This document shows positions 1-9,139 of a stretch of 64,000 bases of DNA, one piece after another; positions within the stretch are counted from its first letter, which is position 1; each line of letters opens with the position of its first letter. Source of the stretch: Pleomorphomonas carboxyditropha (GTDB lineage: Bacteria > Pseudomonadota > Alphaproteobacteria > Rhizobiales > Pleomorphomonadaceae); NCBI RefSeq assembly GCF_002770725.1, contig NZ_NQVN01000005.1, forward strand, positions 62,001 through 126,000, given 5' to 3'. A program made the translations under genes and the position numbers. Under the pieces are notes generated by a model. That model made no database searches, was not told the DNA's origin, and was given only the letters and a program-made list of their open reading frames with translations.

Positions 1-484
1 CGCGGCCGATCGGGATCATCGCGTCGATCGCCTTGAGGCCGGTCGACATCGGCTCGTGCACCGACTTGCGCGGGATGATGCCGGGCGCCTTGACGTCGAC
101 GCGGGCGCGCGTCTCGTACTCGACCGGGCCCTTGCCGTCGATCGGGTTGCCGAGGGCGTCGACGACGCGGCCGAGCAGGCCGCGGCCGATCGGCACGTCG
201 ACGATGGCGCCGGTGCGCTTGACCGTGTCGCCTTCCTTGATGTCGCGGTCGGAGCCGAAGATGACGACGCCGACGTTGTCGCTTTCGAGGTTGAGCGCCA
301 TGCCGCGGATGCCGCCGGGGAACTCGACCATCTCGCCCGCCTGGACGTTGTCGAGGCCGTAGACGCGGGCGATGCCGTCACCGACGGAGAGAACCTGGCC
401 GACCTCGGATACCTCGGCATTGCGGCCGAAGTTCTTGATCTGCTCCTTGAGGATTGCGGAAATTTCCGCGGCGCGGATATCCAT
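1..484 (-). CDS. atpA: F1F0 ATP synthase subunit alpha, N-terminal part
   Basis: Catalytic-head subunit of the F1 sector of ATP synthase, on the cytoplasmic face of the inner membrane; it binds nucleotide non-catalytically. Only the first 161 residues are in the window, because the gene runs off the left edge. The reading frame begins [12 protein letters not shown] and continues with the family-typical stretch [20 protein letters not shown], then [15 protein letters not shown] and [13 protein letters not shown] of the N-terminal beta-barrel and linker. The ATG at 484-482 overlaps the atpH stop by one base (TGATG), so the two are translationally coupled. The gene order atpH-atpA is the start of the usual alphaproteobacterial atpHAGDC operon. 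The Walker A region lies outside the window. Confidence 0.95.
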   Translation of the reverse strand, partial: MDIRAAEISAILKEQIKNFGRNAEVSEVGQVLSVGDGIARVYGLDNVQAGEMVEFPGGIRGMALNLESDNVGVVIFGSDRDIKEGDTVKRTGAIVDVPIGRGLLGRVVDALGNPIDGKGPVEYETRARVDVKAPGIIPRKSVHEPMSTGLKAIDAMIPIGR

Positions 485-1044
485 CAGCCGACCTCTTTCA
501 ATGCAATCTTGAGTGCGTCGAGTTTCGTTTTGAGCGACGTGTCGATCATGCGCGAGCCGAGCTTGACGACGAGGCCGCCGATCAGCGACGGGTCGACGTC
601 GAGTTCAACATGAACCGACTTGCCGGATATGTCGGCCAGCGCGCCCTTGATGTCGGCGAGCTGGCCATCGGAAAGGGGAATTGCCGAAACGATGCCGGCG
701 GTCACCTCGCCGCGCCGGTCGGCGAGCAGCTGACGGAAGCGGCGGAACATGTCGGGCAAATTCGAAAGGCGGTTGTTGGCGGCGACCAGCTTGACGAAAT
801 TGCTCACCGTGCGGCCGAGACCGGCGGCCTCGACGACGGCGCTGATGGCCTTGAGCTGGTCCTCGGTGGTGAAGACCAGCGATTTCATCAGGCGGCGAAG
901 GTCGGCGCTTTCGTGGCGAAGGGTCTCGAAACGGGCGATGTCCGCCTCGACGATTTCGAGTTCGCCGGTCTCGCTCGCCAACTCGAACAGGGCCGTGGCA
1001 TACCGTTCGGCGACCCCGAAGACCATCGTTTCCGCTTCGCTCAC
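484..1044 (-). CDS. atpH: F1F0 ATP synthase subunit delta
   Basis: Peripheral-stalk subunit (OSCP homologue) that joins F1 to the b subunits of F0. The frame could start with ATG at 1059, but I choose GTG at 1044: on the minus strand GAGGGG lies about seven bases before it, and this gives 186 residues beginning [20 protein letters not shown], the usual family length and N-terminus. The conserved [18 protein letters not shown] and [17 protein letters not shown] region near the C-terminus confirms the family. It is the first gene of the atp operon and overlaps atpA by one base. The operon promoter should lie in the gap up to priA. Confidence 0.93.
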   Translation of the reverse strand: MSEAETMVFGVAERYATALFELASETGELEIVEADIARFETLRHESADLRRLMKSLVFTTEDQLKAISAVVEAAGLGRTVSNFVKLVAANNRLSNLPDMFRRFRQLLADRRGEVTAGIVSAIPLSDGQLADIKGALADISGKSVHVELDVDPSLIGGLVVKLGSRMIDTSLKTKLDALKIALKEVG

Positions 1045-1375
1045 GTAACAACCCCTCATCGGTGCGAACCATCAAAGGTTCACCCGTTTGAACGCTTTGA
1101 AGATATTCGCAAAATAGCACACGACAGCGGCACGGCGCACGGCCCCGCAGCGAACTTGGCACCGTCTACCACAGGAGTTTCCCTCACGCAACGCGTTCAC
1201 TGGATTCAGGAATTCGGTTTTTGCGCGGATATCCTTAGGTATTTGGCCGCTTGGGACATCTCCTTAAGAAACGCTTATCCTAAAGTCGAATGGTTTATCG
1301 TTTTAGGTGACATTCGACCCATTCCAAGGAAGTGACGATACTCCTATGGAGTGACTTTACACCTCTTGCCGGTCT
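1045..1375. other. Gap between priA and atpH, atp operon leader
   Basis: 331 bases with no convincing gene. It is clearly more AT-rich than its surroundings, especially 1200-1345, and should contain the promoter of the minus-strand atp operon. On the minus strand TTGCGT followed after 17 bases by TAGACG (within about 1160-1195) is a possible -35/-10 pair, but it is weak. I see no intrinsic terminator after priA, so readthrough from priA is possible. Confidence 0.35.
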
Positions 1376-3610
1376 TCACAAGAAATTCTGCGGATCGACG
1401 TCGACATAGGCTTCGACGCCGCGCGTCGGCCGGTCGGCGGCGGCGATCCAGGCGCGCATGTAGGCGGAGAGGTCGGTGTCGCGGCCCGAATGGGCGATCA
1501 GGCGGAAGCGGTGGCGGCCGCGTACCACGGCGAGCGCCGCCTCGGCCGGGCCGAGCACCTCGACCGCCGGATCGCGCGGCGCCGTGCGGGCGAGGTGGCG
1601 GGCGTGATCCTCGGCCAGTTCGCGGCTCGGTCCGGACACCAGGATCGCCGCCAAGCGGCCGAAGGGCGGCATGACCGACCGCTCGCGCTCGGCCAGCTCG
1701 GTGCGATAGAAGCGCTCGGCGTCGCCGGAGACCAGCGCCTCGATCACCGGACTTTCCGGCGCGTAGGTCTGCAGCAGGCCGAGGCCCTTGCCGATCACCC
1801 GGCCGGCGCGGCCGGTGACCTGGGCGAGCAACTGGAAGGTGCGCTCGGCGGCGCGCGGGTCGCCCTGGGACAGGCTGAGGTCGGCGTCGACCACGCCGAC
1901 CAGCGTCAGCTTGGGGAAGGTGTGGCCCTTGGCCACCATCTGCGTGCCGACGACGATGTCGCACTCGCCCCTGGCCACCGCCTCGAACTCGGCGCGGAGG
2001 CGCTGGACGCCGCCGCCGATGTCCGAGGACAGCACGACGGTCCGCTTGTCGGGCAGGAGCGTCTGCATCTCCTCGGCGATGCGCTCGACACCGGGGCCGC
2101 AGGCGACGAGGCTGTCGAGCGTGCCGCAGGACGGGCAGGCCTCCGGCCGCGGCACCGAATGGCCGCAATGATGGCAGACGAGCCGGCCCCGGAAGCGGTG
2201 CTCGACCAGCCAGGCCGAGCATTGCGGGCACTGGAAGCGGTGGCCGCAGGAGCGGCAGAGGGTGAGCGGCGCATAGCCGCGCCGGTTGAGGAACAGCATG
2301 GCCTGCTCGCCGCGCGCCGTCACCTCGCGGATGGCGGCGACCAGGCCGGGCGCCAGGAAGCGGCCGCGCGGCGGACCGGCCTTGCGCATGTCGATGGCGT
2401 AGAGGCTGGGCAGATCGCGGCCGGTGGCGCGGGCCGGCAGCACGATGTGCCGGTAGCGGCCGCGCGCCGCGTTGACGCGGCTTTCCAGCGACGGCGTCGC
2501 CGAGGCGAGGATGACCGGGATCCTTTCGAGCCGGCCGCGCACCACCGCCATGTCGCGGGCGTGGTAGCTCGCCCATTCCTCCTGCTTGTAGGCGCCGTCG
2601 TGCTCCTCGTCGACGACGATCAGGCCGAGATCGGAGAAGGGCAGGAACAGCGCCGAGCGGGCGCCGACCACCACGCGCGCCTCGCCGAGCGCCACGGCGC
2701 GCCAGGTGCGGGCGCGCATCTTCGGGCCGACGTCGGAGTGCCATTCGGCCGGCAGCGCACCGAAGCGCTCGGAGAAGCGTTCGAGGAAGGCGCGGGTGAG
2801 CGCGATCTCCGGCACTAGGATCAGCGCCTGCCGGCCGGCCCGGAGCGCGTCGGCCACCGCCTCGAGGTAGACCTCGGTCTTGCCGGAGCCGGTGACGCCG
2901 TCGATCAGCGTCACGCCGTCGTCCTGCGCTTCGCGCAGCCTGGCGACGGCCGCCGACTGGTCGGGCGTCAGCGCGATGGGGTTGAAGTCGGGATCGGGCG
3001 CCCGGAACGGCCGGCCGGGCGTCAGCTCGATTTCGGCGAGCGTGCCGGCGGTCACCAGTCCCTCGACGACCGATGGAGAGACGCCGGCCGCCGCCGCGAG
3101 GCCGGCGCGCGTCCAGGCCTGGCCCTCGTTCTCGGCGAGCAAGGCCAGCACGCGGCGCCGGGCGTCGGTGAGGCGCTCGGGCGGCGCGCTGGTCGCGACG
3201 AGGCCGCGCAGGGGCGGCTCCGGTTCCAGCGCATCCGGCGCGCGCAGCACCATGCGCATCACCATGCCGCGCGGCGTCAGCGTGTAGCGGGCGACCCAGT
3301 CGACGAAGGCGAGCATCTCCGGCGTCAGCGGCGGCGCGTTGAAGACCGCCTCGATGGGACGGAGCCGGTTCGACGACGCCGACAGCTCGGCCGGCTCGGC
3401 GGTGACGACGCCCACCATCCTGCGCGGGCCGAGCGGCACCTGGACGATCGATCCCGGCCGCACCTCCATGCCGTGCGGCACGCGGTAGGAATAGGAGAGA
3501 TCGAGACCGACCGGGGTGAGCACCTGCACCACTTCGCCGCCGGCCGCCGGGCGGGGGGCGGCCTCTCCGAACAGGTCGTGGAGCGAGGGGGCGGGTTTTT
3601 CGGTCGGCAT
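1376..3610 (-). CDS. priA: Primosomal protein N' (PriA), replication restart helicase
   Basis: 3'-to-5' superfamily 2 DNA helicase that recognises stalled replication forks and reloads the replisome. The 744-residue protein has the N-terminal DNA-binding domain (from about residue 26, VVQVLTPVGLDLSYSYRVP), Walker A GVTGSGKTE at 238-246, Walker B DEEH at 334-337, and helicase motif ASATPS near 370. The eight zinc-binding cysteines are C452, C455, C461, C464, C479, C482, C492 and C495, in four CxxC pairs. The C-terminal helicase motifs GTQMVAKGHTFP and QLLAQVTGRAGR are also intact. Length and motif set are typical. It lies upstream of atpHA on the same strand, an arrangement often seen in alphaproteobacteria. 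Confidence 0.97.
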   Translation of the reverse strand: MPTEKPAPSLHDLFGEAAPRPAAGGEVVQVLTPVGLDLSYSYRVPHGMEVRPGSIVQVPLGPRRMVGVVTAEPAELSASSNRLRPIEAVFNAPPLTPEMLAFVDWVARYTLTPRGMVMRMVLRAPDALEPEPPLRGLVATSAPPERLTDARRRVLALLAENEGQAWTRAGLAAAAGVSPSVVEGLVTAGTLAEIELTPGRPFRAPDPDFNPIALTPDQSAAVARLREAQDDGVTLIDGVTGSGKTEVYLEAVADALRAGRQALILVPEIALTRAFLERFSERFGALPAEWHSDVGPKMRARTWRAVALGEARVVVGARSALFLPFSDLGLIVVDEEHDGAYKQEEWASYHARDMAVVRGRLERIPVILASATPSLESRVNAARGRYRHIVLPARATGRDLPSLYAIDMRKAGPPRGRFLAPGLVAAIREVTARGEQAMLFLNRRGYAPLTLCRSCGHRFQCPQCSAWLVEHRFRGRLVCHHCGHSVPRPEACPSCGTLDSLVACGPGVERIAEEMQTLLPDKRTVVLSSDIGGGVQRLRAEFEAVARGECDIVVGTQMVAKGHTFPKLTLVGVVDADLSLSQGDPRAAERTFQLLAQVTGRAGRVIGKGLGLLQTYAPESPVIEALVSGDAERFYRTELAERERSVMPPFGRLAAILVSGPSRELAEDHARHLARTAPRDPAVEVLGPAEAALAVVRGRHRFRLIAHSGRDTDLSAYMRAWIAAADRPTRGVEAYVDVDPQNFL

Positions 3611-3702
3611 CGGCTGATTCGGGATGTATGGGGAACGATCATAGGCTAAACGGAGGGCCGCCGCCTCGCCAAGCCGCCATCCATCCGGAAAAGCCGCCGA
3701 CC

Positions 3703-4599
3703 ATGAGCCGTCCCGCCGTCATCGTTCTCTCCTCCTTCGTCGCCCGCGGATCGGTGGGCGCCCGCGCCGCCTTTGCGCTGGAGCGGCTCGGCCACCGCGT
3801 CTGGACGCTGCCGACGGTCGTCCTGCCCTGGCATCCTGGCCACGGCCGCGCCCACCGGATGGCCCTGCCGGAAGCGGATTTCGCGGCGCTGTGCGCCGAC
3901 CTCGCCCGCGCGCCCTGGCTCCCCGAGGTGGGCGGTATCATCACCGGCTATCTCGGCTCGGCCGGGCAGGCGGACGCCGCCGCCGCGCTGGTCGCCGCCG
4001 TCCGGGCGGCCAACCCGCGGGCGCTGCATCTCGCCGACCCGGTGATCGGCGACATAGGCGCCGGCGGCGCCGGCGGCCTTTATGTGCCCGAACCGGTCGC
4101 CGTGGCCCAGCGCGACCGGCTCGTCGCCATCGCCGACATCGCGACGCCCAACCGCTTCGAGCTCGGCTGGCTGACCGGCCGGCCGGTCGAAACCCTGACC
4201 GAGGTTGCCGCGGCCGCGCGGGCGCTGGGGCCGAAGCGCGTGGTCGTCACCTCGGCGCCGGCGCTGATGGCCGGCAAGATCGCGGCGGCGCTGGTCACCG
4301 CCGGCGAGACCATCGTCGCCGAGAACCAGTTGGTCGAGCGTGCGCCCAACGGCACCGGCGATCTGTTCGCGGCGCTGCTGCTGTCGCGGCTGATCGGCGG
4401 CGCTTCCGACGAGGCGGCGCTGGCCGCCGCTTCGGCCTCGACCTTCGAGGTGATCGTCCGGTCGGTGAAAGCGGGCGGGCGCGAGCTGGAGCTGGTGGAC
4501 GAGCAGGAAGCGCTGGTCCGGCCGATGGCCATGGTCGACATCCGCCGCCTCGCCACCCCGCGACGGCCCGCGCGGCCCTCGGGGATCGAGGCGTCGTGA
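3703..4599 (+). CDS. pdxY: Pyridoxal kinase PdxY
   Basis: Ribokinase-family kinase that phosphorylates pyridoxal to pyridoxal 5'-phosphate in the B6 salvage pathway. ATG at 3703 gives 298 residues; an upstream in-frame start at 3628 would add a poorly conserved, proline-rich tail and is rejected. Visible signatures are the N-terminal VIVLSSFVARGSVGARAA substrate-binding strand, ADPVIGDIG (residues 111-119), TPNRFELGWLTG (148-159), and the anion-hole and catalytic motif NGTGDLF at 216-222, whose Asp220 is the expected base. It is divergent from priA, with starts about 90 bases apart. It is monocistronic: the next gene starts about 95 bases later and is unrelated. Confidence 0.93.
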   Translation: MSRPAVIVLSSFVARGSVGARAAFALERLGHRVWTLPTVVLPWHPGHGRAHRMALPEADFAALCADLARAPWLPEVGGIITGYLGSAGQADAAAALVAAVRAANPRALHLADPVIGDIGAGGAGGLYVPEPVAVAQRDRLVAIADIATPNRFELGWLTGRPVETLTEVAAAARALGPKRVVVTSAPALMAGKIAAALVTAGETIVAENQLVERAPNGTGDLFAALLLSRLIGGASDEAALAAASASTFEVIVRSVKAGGRELELVDEQEALVRPMAMVDIRRLATPRRPARPSGIEAS

Positions 4600-4694
4600 A
4601 GGCGGCGACGATTGACGCCCATAAGTAGACCTTCGTATAAACGCCGCGGCGGGGACCTGCCCGCCACCCTGCCGCTCCAGCCGGATGATCATCG

Positions 4695-5381
4695 ATGACC
4701 GAACCGAAATCCTCCCTTCGCCCGAAGCTGCCCGCCTCCTTTCCGGGGCGCCTGACGACCGGCTACGAGGCCTTCCGGGACGGTCGATATCCGAGCGAGA
4801 ACGAGCGCTACAAGCGGCTGGCGGCCGAGGGACAGAAGCCGCAGATCATGATCATCGGCTGCTCGGACAGCCGCGTGTCGCCGGAGGTGATCTTCGACGC
4901 CGGGCCGGGCGAGATCTTCGTCGTCCGCAACGTCGCCAACATCGTGCCGCCCTACACGCCGGACGGCGAGACGCACGGCACGTCGGCGGCCCTCGAATTC
5001 GCGGTGGTGGCGCTCGCCGTCCGCCACATCGTGGTGATGGGGCATGGCCGCTGCGGCGGCATCGCGGCGGCTCTCGATACGCGCGATCCGCTGACGCCGA
5101 CCGACTTCATCGGCAAGTGGGTGTCGGTGCTGGACGAGACCACCGAGCGGGTGCGTTGCGACCACTCCATCACGCCCGGCCTGCGCTACACCGCCCTCGA
5201 ACACGAGGCGGTCAAGGCGTCGCTCGGCAATCTCCTCCTCTATCCCTTCGTCCGCAGCCGGGTCGAGGCGGGCGCGCTGGCGCTGCATGGCGCCTGGTTC
5301 GACGTCGCCGAAGGCGAGCTGCACGTGCTCGACCGCGACAGCGGCGGCTTCACCGTCCTCTCCGGTACGCTTGCCCCTTGA
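4695..5381 (+). CDS. Beta-class carbonic anhydrase
   Basis: Cytoplasmic zinc enzyme interconverting CO2 and bicarbonate. The 228-residue protein has the full beta-class active site: Cys56 with the Asp58-Arg60 dyad in CSDSR, then His117 and Cys120 in GHGRCGG, which together supply the zinc ligands. The flanking FVVRNVANIVPPY and GTSAALEFAV segments are also typical. It stands alone between pdxY and leuB, both on the same strand. It may supply bicarbonate for carboxylases or adjust CO2 supply. No unusual residues were seen. Confidence 0.95.
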   Translation: MTEPKSSLRPKLPASFPGRLTTGYEAFRDGRYPSENERYKRLAAEGQKPQIMIIGCSDSRVSPEVIFDAGPGEIFVVRNVANIVPPYTPDGETHGTSAALEFAVVALAVRHIVVMGHGRCGGIAAALDTRDPLTPTDFIGKWVSVLDETTERVRCDHSITPGLRYTALEHEAVKASLGNLLLYPFVRSRVEAGALALHGAWFDVAEGELHVLDRDSGGFTVLSGTLAP

Positions 5382-5468
5382 ACCTTGGCGGCAAGGCGAT
5401 TACGGCTAACGGCCGATGTTTGGCCGGACGAGGCCGGACGCCCCGTTTTCAAGTTCGAGGATGCGACG

Positions 5469-6581
5469 ATGGCAAAGAATTCGCTGTTCCTGCTGCCCGG
5501 CGACGGCATCGGCCCGGAAATCATGGCCGAGGTCGAGACGATCATCGCCTTCCTGAACGGCAAGGGCCTCACCGACTTCTCGCTCGATCGCGGCCTGGTC
5601 GGCGGTTCGGCCTACGACGCCCACGGCGCCGCCATCTCGGAAGCCGACATGGCCAAGGCGCTCGCCGCCGACGCGGTGCTGTTCGGCGCCGTCGGCGGCC
5701 CCAAGTGGGACAGCGTGCCCTATGACTGCCGGCCGGAAGCCGGCCTCCTGCGCCTCAGGAAGGACCTCGGCCTGTTCGCCAACCTGCGTCCGGCCATCTG
5801 CTATCCGGCGCTGGCCGACGCCTCGTCGCTGAAGCGCGAGGTGGTGGAAGGCCTCGACATCCTGATCGTCCGCGAGCTGACCGGCGGCGTCTATTTCGGC
5901 GAGCCGAAGGAAATCGTCACGCTGGAGAACGGCGAGAAGCGCGCCGTCGACACGCAGGTTTACACCACCCACGAGATCGAGCGCATCGCCCGCGTCGCCT
6001 TCGACCTCGCCAAGGCGCGCAACGGCCGCGTCTCGTCGGCCGAGAAGCGCAACGTCATGAAGTCGGGCGTGCTGTGGAACCAGGTGGTGACCAAGATCGG
6101 CAAGGAAGAATATGCCGACGTCAAGCTCGACCACATCCTCGCCGACAATTGCGCCATGCAGCTTGTCCGCTGGCCCAAGCAGTTCGACGTCATCCTGACC
6201 GACAACCTGTTCGGCGACGTGCTGTCGGACATCGGCGCCATGCTGACCGGTTCGCTCGGCATGCTGCCGTCGGCTTCGCTCGGCGCGCCTGATACGGCCA
6301 CCGGCAAGCGCAAGGCGCTCTACGAGCCCGTCCACGGCTCGGCGCCGGACATCGCCGGCACCGGCGCAGCCAACCCGATCGCCATGATCGCCTCCTTCGG
6401 CATGGCGCTGCGCTATTCCTTCGGCCTGATCGATCTCGCCGGCAAGCTCGACGAAGCGATCGCCCGCGTGCTCGGCAAGGGTCTCCGCACCAGGGACATC
6501 GCCCAGAAGGGCGAGGCCACGGTCGACACGCGCGCCATGGGGGCCGCCATCCTCGGCGAATTCAAGGCGCTCCTTGGCTGA
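5469..6581 (+). CDS. leuB: 3-Isopropylmalate dehydrogenase
   Basis: Third enzyme of leucine synthesis: NAD-dependent oxidative decarboxylation of 3-isopropylmalate. ATG at 5469, with GAGG about seven bases upstream, gives 370 residues starting [19 protein letters not shown]. The substrate and NAD signatures are present: [16 protein letters not shown], the [10 protein letters not shown] loop, [19 protein letters not shown], and [22 protein letters not shown] carrying the metal-binding aspartates. The C-terminal [19 protein letters not shown] is the adenine-binding region. leuC lies 1.1 kb downstream across an oppositely oriented Uma2 gene, and leuA is at 47 kb; leuD is not in the window. Confidence 0.97.
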   Translation: MAKNSLFLLPGDGIGPEIMAEVETIIAFLNGKGLTDFSLDRGLVGGSAYDAHGAAISEADMAKALAADAVLFGAVGGPKWDSVPYDCRPEAGLLRLRKDLGLFANLRPAICYPALADASSLKREVVEGLDILIVRELTGGVYFGEPKEIVTLENGEKRAVDTQVYTTHEIERIARVAFDLAKARNGRVSSAEKRNVMKSGVLWNQVVTKIGKEEYADVKLDHILADNCAMQLVRWPKQFDVILTDNLFGDVLSDIGAMLTGSLGMLPSASLGAPDTATGKRKALYEPVHGSAPDIAGTGAANPIAMIASFGMALRYSFGLIDLAGKLDEAIARVLGKGLRTRDIAQKGEATVDTRAMGAAILGEFKALLG

Positions 6582-6768
6582 GGCATTCGACTTTCGGCGA
6601 TCGCGGAGGCGCTCACGGGGTTGTTAACTCCGCGGCTCTTGTTTTCGGGTGGTGCCGCACCAAATCATGATCATGACGGCACCGCCCACCAGGCACTGCC
6701 CCCCGTCTCGCCAGCGGCGGTGACCGTCGGCCGGGTTCCCCTCCCGGCCCGCGCTGATCCCTAGCGCC

Positions 6769-6806
6769 GCGCCCAGCCTTCCCCCGAGGCTGGGCGCTTT
6801 CCTTTT
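6769..6806 (+). terminator. Intrinsic terminator after leuB
   Basis: A perfect 11-bp stem, GCGCCCAGCCT (6769-6779) pairing with AGGCTGGGCGC (6787-6797), with a 7-base loop, followed by TTTCCTTTT on the plus strand. It lies about 190 bases after the leuB stop and before the end of the oppositely oriented Uma2 gene. The 230-base gap also contains a smaller inverted repeat, GGTGCCG/CGGCACC, around 6650-6690. I considered an attenuator, but no biosynthetic gene follows on the plus strand before leuC. Confidence 0.75.
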
Positions 6807-6811
6807 GGAGT

Positions 6812-7372
6812 CTATTCCTTGAGATCCAGGCCCTCGTAGACATCGGCAAGCGACAGGCGCACGCCGATTTCCGGCAGGTCGACGAGGCCATGGCGACCCA
6901 TTGCTTCGCCCTCGAGGACGAGTTCGCTCCCCGCCCGGCGCAGCACCGCCGCCCGCATGATGTCCTGATTCAGGATGACATAGGTGGAGATGGTCGGAAC
7001 GGAGGCGTAGTCGCGCGGTTTCTGAAGATAGTCGGTGGTAAGCGAAGTCGGCGACGCCACCTCGATGACGACGGTCGGCCCAGTGGCAAGATGGTCTCCA
7101 AGTTGTCCTTTGCCACAGTCGACAAGAACGTCGGGATAGCGAATGTTTCCGGCTGCCGTCACGACGGCAAACTCGTCCATTGGCTGACCGGGTTTGCCGC
7201 GCAGGGCGCCATGAAGGAAGGTCAGGACATTTCTGGATATGAGACGATGGGCACGCGTGCCGCCGGTCATCAGTCGTGGCCGGCCGTCCACCAGCTCATG
7301 ACGCTCCTCCTGCGTCTCCTGCCAGCGCAGGAATTCTTCGACGCTCATCGGGGTTTCGGCAAGCCGGGTCAT
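6812..7372 (-). CDS. Uma2-family putative endonuclease (DUF820)
   Basis: 186-residue protein of the Uma2/DUF820 family, a PD-(D/E)XK-like fold. Visible features are the N-terminal MSVEEFLRWQETQEERHELVDG, in which the Glu is a family hallmark, the RYPDVLVDCG strand carrying the conserved Asp, and the VIEVASPTSLTTDYLQKPRDYA segment with Glu and Lys in the expected E-x-n-K active-site spacing, followed by YVILNQD. The biological role of the family is unknown. In many bacteria these genes are scattered, multi-copy and single-gene. It interrupts leuB and leuC on the opposite strand, which suggests insertion into the neighbourhood. Start chosen at ATG 7372. Confidence 0.85.
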   Translation of the reverse strand: MTRLAETPMSVEEFLRWQETQEERHELVDGRPRLMTGGTRAHRLISRNVLTFLHGALRGKPGQPMDEFAVVTAAGNIRYPDVLVDCGKGQLGDHLATGPTVVIEVASPTSLTTDYLQKPRDYASVPTISTYVILNQDIMRAAVLRRAGSELVLEGEAMGRHGLVDLPEIGVRLSLADVYEGLDLKE

Positions 7373-7454
7373 GATGGCTGGTCCTCTCGCTTGGCCGCAA
7401 TGCTATCACAACGGCGATTGTCGGCGGGCCGGTTTTTCAGTATAGAGCGTTTCT

Positions 7455-7574
7455 ATGAAAGCGAAGCCGCAGCACACGCACCTGCCGACGTCGGCCGACT
7501 ACTTCCCGGCCCACGATCACGCGCGTCTGCCCTGGCGGTTTCTGGCGCGGCAGATCGGCGACGGCCGACTCTGA
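7455..7574 (+). CDS. Possible 39-residue small protein upstream of leuC
   Basis: An open frame from ATG 7455 to TGA 7574, starting [17 protein letters not shown] and ending ARQIGDGRL. It is followed by a short GC stem, GCGCC/GGCGC (7589-7601), and two T-runs (7602-7613) that could act as a weak terminator. The residue mix (Trp, Phe, His, Leu) is plausible for a protein, but the ribosome-binding site is poor and I recognise no family. It could equally be part of the leuC leader. Low confidence. Confidence 0.3.
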   Translation: MKAKPQHTHLPTSADYFPAHDHARLPWRFLARQIGDGRL

Positions 7575-7668
7575 CGGATGCCCTGCCGGCGCCATCGGCG
7601 CTTTTCCCTTTTTCATCGCTTTCCGGGCCGACTTGCGCCCAATTCACGGAATCGAAAGTCCGACCATC

Positions 7669-9081
7669 ATGACCGCCAAGCCCCGCACCCTCTATGACAA
7701 GATCTTCGACGACCACGTGGTCGAGACGCAGGCCGACGGCACTTCGCTGCTCTACATCGACCGCCACCTCGTGCACGAGGTGACCAGCCCGCAGGCCTTC
7801 GAGGGCCTGAGGACCGCCGGCCGCAAGGTGCACCAGCCGGGCAAGACGCTGGCCGTCGTCGACCACAACGTGCCGACTACCGACCGCACCAAGGGCATCG
7901 AGGATCCCGAGAGCCGTGATCAGGTCGCCCAGCTTGCCATCAACGCCGCTGAATTCGGCGTCGAGTATTACAACGAGCTCGACCGGCGGCAGGGCGTCGT
8001 CCACGTGGTCGGCCCCGAGCAGGGCTTCACGCTGCCCGGCATGACCATCGTCTGCGGCGACAGCCATACCTCGACGCACGGCGCCTTCGGCGCGCTCGCC
8101 CACGGCATCGGCACCTCCGAGGTGGAGCACGTGCTCGCCACCCAGACGCTGATCCAGAAGAAGGCCAGGAACATGCTGGTGCGCGTCGACGGCAAGGCGC
8201 CGGCCGGCGTCACCGCCAAGGACATCGTGCTGGCGATCATCGGCGAGATCGGCACGGCCGGTGGCACCGGCCACGTCATCGAATATGCCGGCGAGGCGAT
8301 CCGCGCCCTTTCGATGGAAGGCCGCATGACCGTCTGCAACATGTCGATCGAGGGCGGCGCCCGCGCCGGCCTGATCGCGCCGGACGAGACGACCTACGCC
8401 TATATCGCCGGCCGGCCGAAGGCGCCGACGGGCGAGGCGCTCGAACGCGCCAAGGCCTACTGGCAGACGCTCTATACCGACGAGGGCGCCCATTTCGACA
8501 AGGTGGTGACGCTCGACGCGGCCAGCCTGCCGCCGATCGTCACCTGGGGCACCAGCCCGGAGGACGTCGTGTCGGTCACCGGCGCGGTGCCCGACCCGGA
8601 CGCCATCGCCGACGAGGTGAAGCGCGTGTCCAAGTGGCGGGCGCTCGACTACATGGGCCTCAAGCCCGGCCAGAAGATGACCGACATCGCCCTCGACAAG
8701 GTGTTCGTCGGCTCCTGCACCAACGGCCGCATCGAGGACCTCAGGGCCGCCGCCGCCGTGGCCCAGGGCCGCAAGGTGGCGCCGTCGATCAAGCTCGCCA
8801 TGGTCGTGCCGGGCTCCGGCCTCGTCAAGGAACAGGCGGAAGCCGAAGGCCTCGACAAGGTGTTCATCGAGGCGGGCTTCGAGTGGCGCGAGCCGGGCTG
8901 TTCGATGTGCCTTGCCATGAACCCCGACAAGCTGGCGCCCGGCGAGCGCTGCGCCTCCACCTCGAACCGCAACTTCGAGGGCCGGCAGGGCTACATGGGC
9001 CGCACCCACCTGGTGTCGCCGGCCATGGCGGCGGCCGCGGCGATCGCCGGCCACTTCGTGGATATCCGCGACTGGAAGTGA
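7669..9081 (+). CDS. leuC: 3-Isopropylmalate dehydratase large subunit
   Basis: Aconitase-family [4Fe-4S] enzyme that, with LeuD, isomerises 2- to 3-isopropylmalate. ATG at 7669 gives 470 residues beginning [18 protein letters not shown]; an upstream in-frame start at 7633 would add 12 unconserved residues. Signatures are [10 protein letters not shown], the [20 protein letters not shown] segment, and the cluster ligands in [10 protein letters not shown] and in [13 protein letters not shown] (C-x-x-C). The C-terminal [12 protein letters not shown] is typical. leuD is not adjacent, as is usual in Rhizobiales. It is followed by a strong terminator at 9110. Confidence 0.97.
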   Translation: MTAKPRTLYDKIFDDHVVETQADGTSLLYIDRHLVHEVTSPQAFEGLRTAGRKVHQPGKTLAVVDHNVPTTDRTKGIEDPESRDQVAQLAINAAEFGVEYYNELDRRQGVVHVVGPEQGFTLPGMTIVCGDSHTSTHGAFGALAHGIGTSEVEHVLATQTLIQKKARNMLVRVDGKAPAGVTAKDIVLAIIGEIGTAGGTGHVIEYAGEAIRALSMEGRMTVCNMSIEGGARAGLIAPDETTYAYIAGRPKAPTGEALERAKAYWQTLYTDEGAHFDKVVTLDAASLPPIVTWGTSPEDVVSVTGAVPDPDAIADEVKRVSKWRALDYMGLKPGQKMTDIALDKVFVGSCTNGRIEDLRAAAAVAQGRKVAPSIKLAMVVPGSGLVKEQAEAEGLDKVFIEAGFEWREPGCSMCLAMNPDKLAPGERCASTSNRNFEGRQGYMGRTHLVSPAMAAAAAIAGHFVDIRDWK

Positions 9082-9109
9082 AGACGGCGCTCTCGCGGCA
9101 AAATATCGG

Positions 9110-9138
9110 GCCGGGGCCATCGCCCCGGCTTTTTCTTT
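9110..9138 (+). terminator. Intrinsic terminator after leuC
   Basis: GCCGGGGC (9110-9117), loop CATC, GCCCCGGC (9122-9129), then TTTTTCTTT. The perfect 8-bp GC stem with a T-run is about 30 bases after the leuC stop and just before the end of the convergent DUF2332 gene. Confidence 0.9.
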
Positions 9139-9139
9139 G

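Noticed and set aside
6620-6806. Attenuator with leader peptide (MIMTAPPTRHC...) before the terminator at 6769
   Set aside because: The short frame has no run of regulatory codons and no biosynthetic gene follows the terminator on that strand; it is better seen as the leuB terminator region.
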